Positions 1 through 12,929 are shown, counted from the stretch's first letter. The stretch is DNA of 64,000 nt from Nissolia schottii (GCA_003254905.1 QANU01111459.1:644615-708614), one strand, 5' to 3'. Notes: a model not told the origin generated them from the sequence alone. Translations and numbers: made by a program.

Positions 1-171
1 NNNNNNNNNNNNNNNNNNNNNNNNNNNNNNNNNNNNNNNNNNNNNNNNNNNNNNNNNNNNNNNNNNNNNNNNNNNNNNNNNNNNNNNNNNNNNNNNNNNN
101 NNNNNNNNNNNNNNNNNNNNNNNNNNNNNNNNNNNNNNNNNNNNNNNNNNNNNNNNNNNNNNNNNNNNNNN
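1..171. other. Assembly gap (run of N)
   Basis: All bases are N, so nothing can be read. The decayed dehydrogenase remnant begins about 220 bp after this gap and its promoter may lie within it. Confidence 0.99.
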
Positions 172-392
172 GGGGCAGCTGTTGGACCATTTTGGTGGTT
201 GGCTTTCAATTATTTATTGCTTCATATGAATCTTTTTTCTATTAATTTGCCCGTTGATCTTGGCATAATTTAACTCCCAGCATTATCCCTCCTTATAAAG
301 TTTGTACACACATTACGAATCTCAGCATTCCTCACACATTAATTCAATTCATTGGTTGCTATAATCCTAGAGTGGAACAAAAATCCTCCTCC

Positions 393-1110
<718 letters not shown>

Positions 1111-1477
1111 TCTCCGGCTGTCATTCCAACAGTCCTAGCATGATGCATAAGAGCCTCACAAGAGAAACTATACGTCTCGCAAATGGCAAAGTTTATTATA
1201 GCCTCCGAATCGATCAATGTACTCTGATAAAAAATTGTGTAACAAAATTAGAGATCATTGTATAAAACTTTCGAAAATTGTGTAACAAAATTAATTTCTT
1301 AGAGTACAAACAATGCACAAGCTCATTTTATTCTATATATGATATCGGATAAAAAAATTAACTCGTAAAAAGCTTAAACCATTTAGTACATAAATATTTG
1401 GTTTAGTATATATCACCTCTTCATTTCTTAAGTTGTAAAAGTGTATATATACTATATAGCAGTGATCTCTACTCTAT

Positions 1478-1660
1478 AGTACGTGGTTTATATTGGCTCC
1501 TCAACGCCATCGATCCCTGAAGCTTGAAGCTGTGCTCAATTCTGTCTCTCTATTGCTGAACCGCAATTGGAAAGTGTCAATCTGCCATGTCCTCCGTACG
1601 ACGAATCGGTGTGCTGATGCGTTGGCTAAGATAGCGGCAAGCTCACTTTCTTTTTCCTTT
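1478..1660 (+). mobile_element. LINE fragment: RNase H-like (RVT_3) domain remnant
   Basis: An open stretch on the plus strand reads LLNRNWKVSICHV followed by LRTTNRCADALAKIAAS. The HVxRxxNxxADxLAK pattern is the conserved end of the RNase H-like domain at the C terminus of plant non-LTR retrotransposon polyproteins and related genes. Only about 55 residues are recognisable; upstream there is no reverse transcriptase and downstream the frame runs into T-rich DNA. It is best read as a 5'-truncated, decayed LINE tail, though a stand-alone RNase H-like gene fragment is possible. Confidence 0.62.
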
Positions 1661-2100
1661 TTTTTTCCCCTTATATATATTGGTAACCCGCTTTGCTGGT
1701 ATACGATAGGAGTAATGTTAATGGTCCTATAGTCAGAATTATTTAATATAAATAATCATAATCACAAATGTGTAAGATTTAATGTGATTCTCAATATAAT
1801 AAACCACACATATTTATGAGTATGATTATTTTAAATATTTATCATCTTATTATTTCTAATTCTACAATACCTAAAAATATTGTTATAGATGAATGAATGG
1901 CTTAAACCTTGAAAAGGGTTAGCACGCATACATACCACCTCCAATACCCTTTTCACCGGAATTAAGCCCGGCTCAAGGAACCCAAGCCTCAATAACATCT
2001 GACAGGGGAAAGCCAATTTGAACTAAACCCCTGTGAGGAGAGAGAAAGAGAGAGAGAGAACATGAGGGGGTTACGACATGTATGCTGTATTCATAATTAA
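1661..2100. other. Intergenic, no recognisable gene
   Basis: AT-rich DNA with a GA-rich tract near 2038-2060. No protein family or RNA gene was recognised. Confidence 0.6.
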
Positions 2101-2147
2101 TGAATACCTAAATATGACTAAAATTCACAAACGTATGATTTTTGTCC

Positions 2148-2275
2148 TGAAATTGGCACATGTGGTACTGATTTTAAATATTTAAAAAAAAAGTAAAACT
2201 TGAAATCGGCACACGTAGTGCCGACTTCAGGTATTTAAAAAAAAACTTAAAATCGACATACTTAACGCTAATTTT
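2148..2275. repeat. Diverged hairpin-containing tandem repeat
   Basis: About three diverged units of roughly 45-50 bp follow one another, each with a version of GAAATYGGCACAYGTRGTRC and then a poly-A-rich spacer. The middle unit is palindromic, with TCGGCAC facing GTGCCGA, and can fold into a hairpin. Function is unknown. Confidence 0.6.
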
Positions 2276-3073
2276 AGAAAATCATACAATTGTAAATTTT
2301 ATAATGAGTTCATATATTAATTTTTTTTCATATTTTTGTTTTTTTTTTTGAAAAAAAAATCCGAACATGAGTCCCACAATTTAAGGAAACCGCACTACCT
2401 AAAGGTTGTGAAGGGCATCATACATGAGAGAATAGAATAGTTCCAACAACCAAAAGGATAATGTTGGAGGGGCAAAAAATTAATGGCATTATATTAATGA
2501 TTTAACTGTATCTAAAAGTAAAACTAAGGAAATTATTTGATTTTTAGGGGTGAAACCGCATTCTGCGTATCAACGTAGGTTCGCCTCGATGGGATCAAGG
2601 GGTAACCATCAAATAATCTTATGACATTACGAGTGGTCGTTTAACTTGAACAATTAAGCGGTTAAGTAGTCAATATTTGTCTTTGATATCATTAGAATCA
2701 TTTCACATTATTGTACTAGCACAGTATCAGACACATGGCACCGGTATTTGTCCTTTACGATTGATTATGAGATTCAAAAAAAGTGACCAATCTTTAATTT
2801 CACACACTACAATCTTCATTGCTTAAGCGAGAGTGTAATATAAAATTTATACTTGCCATCATGTATATATATAAATGGTTGATTGATAATGATGTCTGTA
2901 TTGATTGCGCCTTTCTTTTTTAGGTGGACAATGGTCACAAATGTTTGGGCAGTTTCAAATTTATTAACTCGTTTTGTAAAGACAAATGGGAGTGGCCAAA
3001 ATAAACACACTAATCATTTTGATATCTGGTCTTCGGTAATTTGAAATATGATAGTGACACCTAGATGTATATA

Positions 3074-3365
3074 ATCCTTCCGTTCACATATATCAGTTTT
3101 TGTAATGTTTTTTTTCACCCAGATTAAGAAATCATTAAAATTGCATAAACAAAAAAAAAATATTATGTGTTTGACAAAATTGTCCTTTTAAAAAAAAATT
3201 CAATTTTTTCTCTCCATTTTTTTTGTTTATATGAATGCATTAAAGAATAAATAAGGGTAAAATGGAAAAAGAATAATTAATGTTGCATTGAAGTCCTAAA
3301 ATGACAAATATTTGTGGACCCATTATTTTTGCTTAAAAGATTGTTATTAGTGGACAGAGTGAGTA
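3074..3365. mobile_element. Stowaway-like MITE
   Basis: The left end reads CCTTCCGTTCAC; the right end, reverse-complemented, reads ACTCACTCTGTCCAC. The ends are imperfect inverted repeats flanked by TA, in the style of Tc1/Mariner-type Stowaway MITEs (TA target site, CTCCCTCCGT-like ends). The interior is AT-rich and non-coding, as expected for a non-autonomous DNA element mobilised in trans. Confidence 0.55.
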
Positions 3366-3445
3366 AATGCAAAGACAAACCCTCTAATACGAAGCAAATG
3401 TTATTTTTAAATATTTTTTTTCCTTTTAAACTTGTTTGTCCAGGT

Positions 3446-3544
3446 ATGTTTGGTTTGGATAAAAGTTTAATTTATGACTAATTTTACTCATTAATTTAAT
3501 TTGTAGAACTTTTATCTCCAATTTTATCCTCAAACCAAACACAT
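3446..3544. mobile_element. Short foldback MITE
   Basis: ATGTTTGGTTTGGATAAAA at the left faces TTTTATCCTCAAACCAAACA at the right across a 99-bp unit, giving terminal inverted repeats of about 22 bp with one or two differences. The interior is AT-rich with no ORF. Confidence 0.62.
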
Positions 3545-4070
3545 TACAATAAATTTAGCTTAAGGCTACAATTTTTTTATAACTACACTTAAAAAGTGTA
3601 TCTTATACTATAAAAATATAAGCAACCATAATCGTTGGTGAAAGAAGCTAGCGATTGTAATAGGTTGTTTTCTCTCCCAAAGCAAAGAGTAGAGAGAACT
3701 TTGATCATTTGAATTTGATCATTTTGAGAAAACAAAAAGAAAAGAAAAAACAAAACAAAAGAAGTCTGCTATATATGAACAGAGTGGGCCTGATGAAAGA
3801 TGTTGGAAATGGTTCACCTTCTAAGTTTTCCCAATACCTATTTAAAGATCCTTGTTTTTAATATGATCAAGAGAGGATTCACGTTTTTAGAAGTTGCAAA
3901 TTCAGACCAAAAAGAAGTTGCAAGTTATCGTTTGTGTAACTTACTTGGATTGCAGCAGTCAGATTTTTGGGCCTCAAGTTGACACCCAAACCCAAAACAA
4001 AGAAGTGTTTTTCATAATTTGGTTTTTATATCCTCAAAATTCTTCATTCAGTTAGTTCCCTTTTTTTTTT
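3545..4070. other. Intergenic, no recognisable gene
   Basis: AT-rich DNA with one short open stretch at 3800-3982 that matches no family I recognise and has no splice or promoter support. Confidence 0.5.
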
Positions 4071-4078
4071 AATCCTCA

Positions 4079-4180
4079 GACAGGGAGACCCTCGAGATGC
4101 TCGCTGCCCTTGGCGTCTTCGACATTTCCCGTGTTGTCTAGGCTGAGCCTGGTTCTGTGAAGAAGCGGCACCTCTGTTAG
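4079..4180 (+). pseudogene. Unidentified coding remnant with in-frame stop
   Basis: This GC-richer island reads ETLEMLAALGVFDISRVV, then an in-frame TAG at 4139-4141, then AEPGSVKKRHLC and a second stop. Just upstream is a pyrimidine tract ending in CAG, like a splice acceptor. Downstream the DNA resembles a T-rich 3' UTR. Base composition and codon quality differ sharply from the flanking AT-rich sequence, which suggests the last exon or 3' end of a degenerate gene copy. I do not recognise the protein family. Confidence 0.35.
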
Positions 4181-4845
4181 GACTAGGTTTTAAGGAGGTC
4201 ACCTATTGTCGTTTATCATCACTCTTTATGTGTTGCTTTTGTCTAGTGCGTTTCTTTCTTTGACAGTTTTTCCACCATCAAAGGCATGAATTTTGTTTCT
4301 GAGGTTGTTTTCTAGAGCATACATTGTTTAGAAATTCTTTTCTTTCACTGAAAATCCATCAATATAACACTTGCGCTTTTGGAATTTGAACTGCAAAGGT
4401 GTTATCTTATTCAAGATTTGGCTTCGTTCTTATTTGTACTCAAATGCTCAATAAATCGAATTCATTGGCTAATGCCCCGTAGTAATAGAATAGTTACATG
4501 AGTTCCACACTCGAATAATGAAACAAATTGTATTATTTAGACTTATTTTGTGTGAGACATCGCATCAATCTACATTTGTGGAGGGAGTAAATTGACACAG
4601 TGTCCCATGCAAAGTGCAAAATGAGTATAGATGATGTTTTTCATGAAACATGCATTGATGAGTACAATTTAAAAGTAGGAATATGAATAAAAACAAGCTT
4701 CTCGAACCTTTACATTGAGTGTTCCGCTCTGCACAAAAGCATTTTTTTATGATGATATATGTTAACAAAAACACAAACGCCAATTCAGGAGATAAGGCAA
4801 GTTGATTAGTGGGATTACAGTTACACAGATGAAGGGGCTGCTAGT

Positions 4846-7800
4846 TTACTCACTGGAATTTGCAAGCCCTACCATATTGAGCATGTGCCGGTCTTCCTTA
4901 AACCTCTCCAGTACAGTGCCCTTGACTGCATCTTGCTTGCCTTGCACTGTTCCTCGAGTCACTCCCCAGCACTCTATTACTTCGGGCAATATACGGTTGG
5001 TCTTAGAGAGGCAAGGGCTACCAAACGTGGAACACGAAAAGGTGTGCCCTTGGTCAAAGTTCGCTGAGAGAAATAAACCAAAGTGATTGACTCGACCCCC
5101 AAAACCAATGCCATTTGGAATGTCCTCTGAACTGAAGTTGATAGCACACTACAATACATGCGTATTCAAGAGAGAGAGAGGGAAAAGAAAATAAGAATGA
5201 AAAATAAAATAGTAAGCTTAGAATTCATGAAAGGAATGTCAACATACGTAATTTAGGATCTTAGAAACACAAGATAATTACCCATTGTAGGTTACTGTTT
5301 GCTCCAGTAGGCCTGAATATAGATGCCTTTGGATTGAGTTGAAATAGGAAACATTTCATGTCTCCATAAAATTCAGCATGCCGCTCCCATGGTTGAGAAG
5401 CATATCCTCCATATATATAACCCTCTTTATCCTTAACGATAAACACAGTGGGGCCTTCATGATTTCTGCAGTTCAGATTAAGAGTTATGCTTTCCAATCC
5501 TACCTAGAAACTGAAATTAATTTAACTGTCATTGAGAACTTACAACATCAGAGAACAACAGAAACTGAAGTTGACAAATTATGCTCATTTCCCTATCAAT
5601 GTTGTTATCAATATCATAATGTTTATAATAAAGGAATTGCATTTTACTTTCAACTTTTACGACTGATAAGCCATGAACTTTTGGATTGTAACAACTAAAA
5701 ACAAAGCTCCTAATGCTCATAATTCATGTTTAACCAGAGCCACAACTCATTGGCCATTCTGCACCTTTAGGATAAATAATCCAGGGTTGTACCGAAGTGG
5801 GAAATTGATTCCCACTTGCAATTATAGGGTAAAAAAGCCAAGTTTTAGAGATCTCAAATGTACACTCTTGCATATTGTTTGGATTGAGTGAAAATAAGAG
5901 GAAAGAAAATGGGAGGAGAGAAAATGGGAGGAGAGAATATTATCTTCTCTTGTTTGGTTTACAAGAGAAAATGAAGAAAATGAAAAAAAAAAAAAAAAAA
6001 AAAAAACTTAGTGGGACCCACACAACATTTTCTCTCTCCAAAATCGGATGAAAACAGTACAATAAGGAAGAAAATGGGTGGGAATAGAGAGAGAAAGGAA
6101 AGGGTGGTGTGGTGTGGTGCGAGAGAAAAGGTAAGAGAGTTAAAATAATAAAATATTCTGAACTCATTTTTTTATACAATAATAATTTTTTTCTACTCAT
6201 TTTCTCTCCATTTTCTCTTAATCCAATGAGAAAACATCATTTTCTATCTATTTTCTATTCTCTTCATTTTCTTTCCTTCCATTTTCTTTCCTCTCATTTT
6301 CTCTTCTAATCCAAACAAGCATTTAGGCCTTAAATAGACTGGATATACTGTCTGTCCTGCAAGTTATGATGAGTTTCTCACTCATAGGAACAAACTTGAG
6401 TAATATACATGTCATGTGCGCTATTTCTTATAGATTTAATCCCATTGACTAATAACAAGGTCCAAGCAATCACAATCTCCACTGGGGATAATTTTTGCAA
6501 TTTTGTCTTTATGAGAGAAGTATGCATAAATCCACTAGTTTAAAGGATAGGATGCTTTTAAGGCAAGAAAATGTACTTACGAAATGTTGCCCAAGAATGT
6601 ATTAAAACTGAGACCATTAACAGAACTATGATATAAAAGCGTCCATTCTTCCAGCTCATGCTGAGAAAGTGCTCCTCCTATATGCCAAGCATATTCCTTT
6701 CTCAAAAGAATAATGTTAGAATCAATGCCCTTTGAGATTAAGAGGTTAGGAATTTGAGAACCTGGTCGTCCTAGAATAAAGCAAAAACATTGGAATAAGA
6801 AAACATGCCAATTACTTACCCTTGATTTACTAAAATTTATACAGTAGCACATTATCTAAAAAATGTAACTAAAACGAATAGGGTCACAAAATGAAGCATA
6901 TGGTGTAATCAATTGCGTGTTATAGTCTAACATATACATATTTCTATGAGTTCTGTGTAAACAAATAATCCAAATAAATGACAATAATAATTTACAATTT
7001 ATGAAAGTATTTTTTTGGTGCTTACCAGAATATCTACAAGGTCAGTATCGTGCAAAGAATTGTTTCACTGATATTCATTTGGTCTAGTTGTTAGTGTGTA
7101 TAATGCAGGTCATCACCATCAGTTGTTATTTAATTTTAATATTACTCAATTATCTATTGTATTATTGTAAAATCCCCTTATTCAAGCCAGGGCATTTCAC
7201 CTGTAAGTATAAATCACAGTGAAATGATTTTTGGCCACTCATCAGAAGCCTACCCATAGTCAATAACTAATTTTTCAATTAAACATACAAGGTGGGGTTT
7301 ATTGTGTGGATTAATTCCTTCGGCACTATCAAATATCAAAAGTTCAGCAAAACCATATATAGTAATGTCTTTTCAGTGGTTTCTCCTTCTAACATTGACC
7401 ACATTATTCTGTTAAATGCTAATCCACAGTAATACCCACCGCGTTTCTTCTTCTAACTTTCCCCCGTGCATCAGAGGTCCAATCCTGAAATGTCTAATTC
7501 CTTAGCATTTTCTTCAGGCTACTTGGTTTTTTGAAGCCACTGAAAGTTAATCCTCTTTCTAATCATGGTGTCAACAACTACTTCAATAGATTTACTAGTG
7601 TTACAATATTACAATTTCCAAGTGCCAAAACAAATCCCACTCTTAAGATCCATCTTGGATATCATACGACTTAGCACCACATCCAAGCACTTATCTAGTA
7701 GCTCTACATCATTTAACACTGAACTCGAGCCATGCAATGAATTAGTTACAAGCATAATTGTTTTTTCAATCTACGTCATACAATATTTGACAATGTTTCA

Positions 7801-9425
7801 TGTTAGCTAATGACTGCAAGTAAAATTTGGGCTTGGGACTGTTATGTAAAATTTGGGCAAGAAAAAAAAGCACAACATTGGCAAAGTTTAATGCACATGA
7901 AACTTAATTAGGAATATAAATCCAACCAAATTGACTGTTTGTTTCATCTGCTCAAACCCCATCACGATCTTGATCTTGTTAGGTCATATTCCACATAAAC
8001 TCATAATTCAATGAAAAAAATATTGGAAATTAAGTCCAGATACCTGAATCAGGTGGCATCAGCAGGCTTCCAAGAAGCTTTCTCACAGATGGGAGATGAG
8101 TGCACCAACTTCTGAAATCTTCAAAAGACATAGCCTCCTCAGTGCACCTTTCATCATGCACTGAGAAAGTTGCAGCATTCAGAAATATGTTGACAATGTC
8201 CTGATGTGAACTTGAACTAACTTCAGAATCTTTTATGCATAATATATTGTTAAAAATGGAAATCATAACAGATTCCAAATCAGTCCTGCATCTCGAATGT
8301 AACATACATCAACACAAAAAATAGAAAAGGGGGAAAGGAAGCAGAGCAATTTTCAACACAGAGCATTATAACTGGATAAATATAGATACACAAAATAAAC
8401 ATTCTTGTCGTTTAATATAGAGACATAAGCAAAATATCAACCTGGATGACAACAATATTTCTAAAGAAGCATCACTTGCAGAACTGAATCACAGGTTTCA
8501 GCTAACTAAACTCAAGCAAAATTGTTTAAATCTAAGAAAGGAAACCCTGGTGCTTGAAAATAGAATAACTCTGCAGACTGAGATATTTAAAGTGACTAAA
8601 GGTCACTAGTTCATAAAGAGCAAAAAGGAATTCAATTAGCAGATAAGTAAACTAGCATAGTTGCTTGATTGTTTTGCACTAGGGCGCATTTAACTTATAA
8701 AAGGTAAAGAACTAGAGGTTGTGAACAACGCTTTATACCTCCCTACAAAATTATCTCCAGATATATCTAACAATCGAAAGATGAATTCTTCGATTTCATC
8801 ATTTGTTCCTTTCTCATAAGTAGCCTGCAACATGGATGGATAATTTAAAACAAATAAAACCATATTGGGTATAAGAATTCACGATGAAAAATAATCCTAA
8901 TTTCGGGACAAATAACAATTATAGTAATAATAATAATAATAATAATAGTAGAATGATGATGATAAGCAAGAACTCACCTTAGCAATAACGAGGTCTTCAA
9001 AGGTTAAACGCTGATCCTTGCGCTCCTGAGTAACTAAATCATACAGCCTCTCCCCGAGAGGGCCATGGAGTCCAAAATACGACTATAACACATAAATTAA
9101 AAAAGAAAAAAGAAAAGTATAGGTTTTTATGGGGGTTTTGAAAATAATAAGACATGTGGATTGCAATTACTCATTGAAATTGGAGATGACCTGGAAAACG
9201 GGGAGAGAGATAGAATTAGAGTTGGTGTGGGATTGAGCAGCGAGGGAATTGAAGAGAGACCTCAAGTCTTGGAGTTTCTTTGGAGTAAAGGCTCTGTTGC
9301 AGTAACCTTCTAGATTATTCTTCAATGATGAAAATTAATTGATCGAGAGAGAGAGAAAGAGAGAGAAGTGACCTGGATGCTGTAACGAATCGAGGATCAG
9401 TGGTAGGTGACTGAGCGTTCCCCAT
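4846..9425 (-). CDS. TLDc-domain protein, MEAK7/EAK-7-like (8 exons, 421 aa)
   Basis: Eight exons join in frame on the minus strand: 9425-9373, 9293-9191, 9082-8978, 8824-8739, 8285-8044, 6770-6581, 5465-5282 and 5148-4846 (TAA at 4848-4846). All introns are GT..AG and the coding sum is 1266 nt. Residues about 205-383 form a TLDc domain, with LLRKEYAWHIGGAL, GLSFNTFLG, GYIYGGYASQPWERH, FRPTGANSNLQW and VIECWG visible. The start MGNAQS fits an N-myristoylation signal (Gly2, Ser6), as in animal MEAK7/EAK-7, so membrane attachment is plausible. Residues 107-120 (DISGDNF to DLE) look like a degenerate EF-hand loop. TLDc proteins are linked to V-ATPase interaction and stress responses; the plant role is poorly defined. 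The gene looks intact; a foldback MITE sits in intron 6. In Arabidopsis the closest relative I recall is AT5G06260. Confidence 0.93.
5874..6318. mobile_element. Foldback MITE inside intron 6 of the TLDc gene
   Basis: The left end TGTTTGGATTGAGTGAAAAT is mirrored at the right by TTTTCTCTTCTAATCCAAACA. The purine-rich GGAAAGAAAATGG tract near the left end pairs with CCATTTTCTTTCC at the right, giving long, mostly purine/pyrimidine inverted repeats of roughly 45-60 bp. The interior contains a poly-A run near 5980-6005. GCAT occurs just outside both ends and may be target duplication, but the exact termini are not resolved. Confidence 0.7.
6771..8043 (-). other. Large intron 5 of the TLDc gene
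   Basis: This 1.27-kb intron has GT at its donor (8043-8042) and AG at its acceptor (6772-6771). I see no nested gene; the short open stretch at 7565-7810 has no recognisable domain. Confidence 0.8.
8928..8948. repeat. AAT microsatellite in TLDc intron 3
   Basis: A run of AAT/TAA units inside the short intron between exons 3 and 4 of the TLDc gene. Confidence 0.8.
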
Positions 9426-9530
9426 ATTGCTCCAATGAACAATGAATTGAATCAACGCAAAATCGTTGGGTTTATGTCAATTGGGTTCACGATCTCTACT
9501 TTTCTTCTTTGTCCTTTTCCCCCCCCTGTA
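9426..9530 (-). promoter_or_regulatory. Upstream/5' UTR region of the TLDc gene
   Basis: Sequence immediately upstream of the minus-strand ATG. It is pyrimidine-rich when read on the plus strand (9500-9530). No convincing TATA box could be placed, so only the position relative to the start codon supports this call. Confidence 0.35.
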
Positions 9531-11016
9531 TTTTGTTACCCATAACCCCTTCAAGTTCTTGTATTTATGCGAATTGAAAGGATTCTTTTAATGTATGTTT
9601 ATTTATTCTTGAAAATAAGTATTAAAAGTGTTTTATTTTTATATTTGTTTAAGGGTATAACAATTTATTCATGGAAACAAAAGAAAACTATATATTTAAA
9701 TTTGTATTCATTTGTTCCCACCTCATAAATTAAGAGATAGAATATTGTATGAAAAATAATAATTTATTTTCACTTTTATTTTAAAAAATAAAATAATAAT
9801 AATGATAATATCATTAAATCTATTGAGGTTATTTTGATAATTATATATAAAAAAATATGTATTATCATTTAAATTTGTTTATAATTCATTCATGTTAATA
9901 TAAAAAAATATCCTAAAAAATTTTAATAGTAAAACAAACAAATTTGATAAGATATTCTAAAATGAAATTCATGAGTATTCTATTCTTAAAAATGTCATTC
10001 TTAAGAACCTAATTTTAAAGGTCGAAACAAATGCTCCTCGGCTAGCACAAATACTAAATTGTCAACTTCTTACCTTTTTTATACACTGAAATCATTAGCA
10101 AGCTAAGTGGATAATCTTTTGTTACAAGTCTCATGTTGAGTAAACAATAAAACTCAATATGGTACTTAAACCATGAAACTTTCACACCTAATGAATTAGT
10201 CTTTTGAGTTATACTCTCTTCGTGATCTTGAATCATAATAATTGGTGCTCTTATTAAAAGGTTGGGTTACAAAAAAGGTTACATTTAGACTGGATTATGG
10301 TTGATAATGAGTTATCCATTATTAAGTCAAATATAGATAGATGAGTAAAGCCAAAAAAATGAAAAAACCTATCATTGGATTAGTGTTAATAAAGTGAAGT
10401 CGTCGTGAACATCAACCTTTAAAGGAATGACAATGTTTATGAGTTGCAAATTGAGTAAATAAAAGAACTCAATATGATACTTAAGCCATAAAACTCTTCC
10501 ACTTAATAAATTGTTCTTTTGGATTAAACTCTATTTGTAGACTTAACGATAACATCTTTCCCTCAAGAGTCAATTTCTACTTTTACAATACACTCTCATT
10601 CCTTTCTTATGGGATGTGCTGTGTTTTTTTCACTTTTTATGTTGCTTAGTTCCAAGCTATTAGAATCTCTTCCTAATAAATTATTAAGATTAGTTTAGTG
10701 CTGAGGGTCTTAAATAATTTACACGAAGATATAGATATAAACTTTTGTGTCACTGGTGTAAAAAATAAACAGATATTTTCTTGAGAATTTTATTAATCGT
10801 CTCAAAAGTAATGTTTAAATCAGTTACAGTAGCAAATATTTTTGAGATGATAGATAAATATATACACGGAATATGTATGTTGTAGAAATATCTACATAAG
10901 ATACAGTAGTGTATTCATAGCTACGTGTGACATTAACTTGATTATACCAGAAGGATTAATCACACGTCTTACATGTTTAGTTTAATTTTTGAAAACCAAA
11001 ACCATGATTTAGACGA
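9531..11016. other. Intergenic, AT-rich
   Basis: Apart from the diverged repeat pair, this stretch is AT-rich with many stops in all frames. No gene was recognised. Confidence 0.6.
10126..10535. repeat. Diverged direct repeat pair (about 80 bp units)
   Basis: Two related segments, near 10135-10215 and 10445-10530, share AACTCAATATGRTACTTAA, an ATRAAACT motif and TCTTTTG..TTAAACTCT/TTATACTCT in the same order and orientation. They look like parts of a decayed dispersed repeat rather than a gene. Confidence 0.55.
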
Positions 11017-11387
11017 GGTGGTTGCTTAAATATTTCATGTTATTTAATTTATCATTTTTTTTATAATTTTTATAATTAAATTTATCAAATTTTATTATCA
11101 TTTCATGTTTTATATGATCGTAATAAATTTTTCATTAGTTAAATCATTGAAATAGTCAACTTATAAGAGGTTTAGAATTTGCAAACCATTTAAACTTACA
11201 ATGTACCCATCTACAAATATTGTATTAAAAAATATTAATTTATCACATTAGCTCACATAATTCATTAATGTGTCATATTAGATCATGAAATGATAATAAA
11301 AATTAATGAATTCAGTTGTTAAAATTATTAAAAATAAATAAATAAAGTCATATGAAGTATTTATTTCATGAGGTATTTGGGAAACCA
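11017..11387. mobile_element. MITE family A, copy 1 (about 370 bp)
   Basis: The left end GGTGGTTGCTTAAATATTTC is mirrored by the right end, whose reverse complement begins GGTTTCCCAAATACCTCATG. The interior segment TTTTATATGATCGTAATAAA to ACTTATAAGAGGTTTAG is closely matched, in reverse complement, by copy 2 at 19671-20030. The interior is non-coding and AT-rich. The shared length and terminal inverted repeats identify a two-copy MITE family in this window. Confidence 0.78.
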
Positions 11388-12929
11388 TCTTTAGACAAAA
11401 GTTACCTCTATATTAGTGAGTTATTAGTTAATCTCTCATCTGCTATTTTTCAGAATGACAAAAATATCCATGAACCTAAATATTCACAAATATTACACAC
11501 AATGAGTAATATATGTCCACAATTTTCATACCAATGGAGATGGATATCCACACCCATTTATTAATGAATATGAATATAAGGATTAAGGTACCTAACACAT
11601 AAATATCTACTAATTACTCATTAATATACAAAATAATGTAAATATCTTTATTTATATAAATATAAAAATTAAAAACCCTATCCATATCTAGCTATTTTTC
11701 TCAAATCATTCTTTCTTTCTTTTTTGTGGTCGAAAATCTCATATCAATATTTCATGCTTAGACCGTCTTTCCCTTTCCGTTTTCCCATGTGCTATTAAAT
11801 GGGCCTAGAGTTAAAACTTGGGGCCCATCTATAGTTATGCTACCTAGCCTTCACTGACCAAGACTATATGGTCCAAGATGAGGTTTATCCACACATGGAG
11901 TCCGGCATAGTGTCTTTCATGTGTACATGTAAGGATTTGGCGCATTTGACCACTAGTTCTGATACCTGGACATTATTAATTGTTGTGCCACCATAAGAAG
12001 TTTAGGAACTGCCAATATCGTATAGAATTTGAGTTATTTATATATACTAAGATATATAAATTCAAGTACTATTTAATGTCCTAAAGAAATTTTGAAAAAA
12101 AAAATGAAAATTTGAAAATGTATTGTTGCCTTCTTGACTCAAAGGTAGAGAATCGGGGATCAATGTATCAATCTAAGAGACTAGACAGATTACAAATTTG
12201 CTAAACTTGAACTTTAAAAGAGCTAAGAGTTTAATTTGATGGGTTTGACTATAAGTTGAATTTTTGAATCCTTAGCTGGGTTCTTTTGCGGACCAAAAAG
12301 TAATCAGATCAAAAGTTTCTGAGACTTATTCTAAAATACCAGAGTTTATAAACTGAGTTTTTATTTATTTGTTTTTTCTCTTTTTAATTCCCTGGAGGAC
12401 TGGGTAGATCAGGTACAAATAACAGCTGGAAAAATAACCTTCATCTGTTTTCTAACATTAGTAAGTTAAATTAAACTAAAAAATAATACAAAAAAATAGT
12501 TTATGCTTCTTTGCATGATGTGTATATGCTAGTATAATAACATGTACACATACACAACTCACGGAACCACATCAATTCAATGTACTCAAAAACATTACTA
12601 GAAGCAACCTCAAGTGCAGTAATAACTTTGTAGCCCAAGTTGTGTATGTATGCTGCGAGGTGGTGGACAATTAATAATCTACTGTCACGTGAAAGGATGG
12701 ATCTTGGAATCTGTCAAATCTTTTGATGCCTACGGTGTTTAATGTGAGCATTGAAGATTTTTCCTCATTGAAAACTGCAGCTATATTAAAGTCCAAATTT
12801 TAATTAATTTGATCTAGTTTCGATCCCCCTTCACCAGAAAATTGCATTTTCAAATTAAATAAACTAGTACTAGTACTAAGAATTGAAGAAATTGGGGGTA
12901 GATTTCAAAACCCGGGGGGGGGGGGGGGG
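11388..12929. other. Intergenic, no recognisable gene
   Basis: AT-rich non-coding DNA. It ends in a G homopolymer of about 17 bases directly before a single N at 12930. No domain or RNA gene was recognised. Confidence 0.55.
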
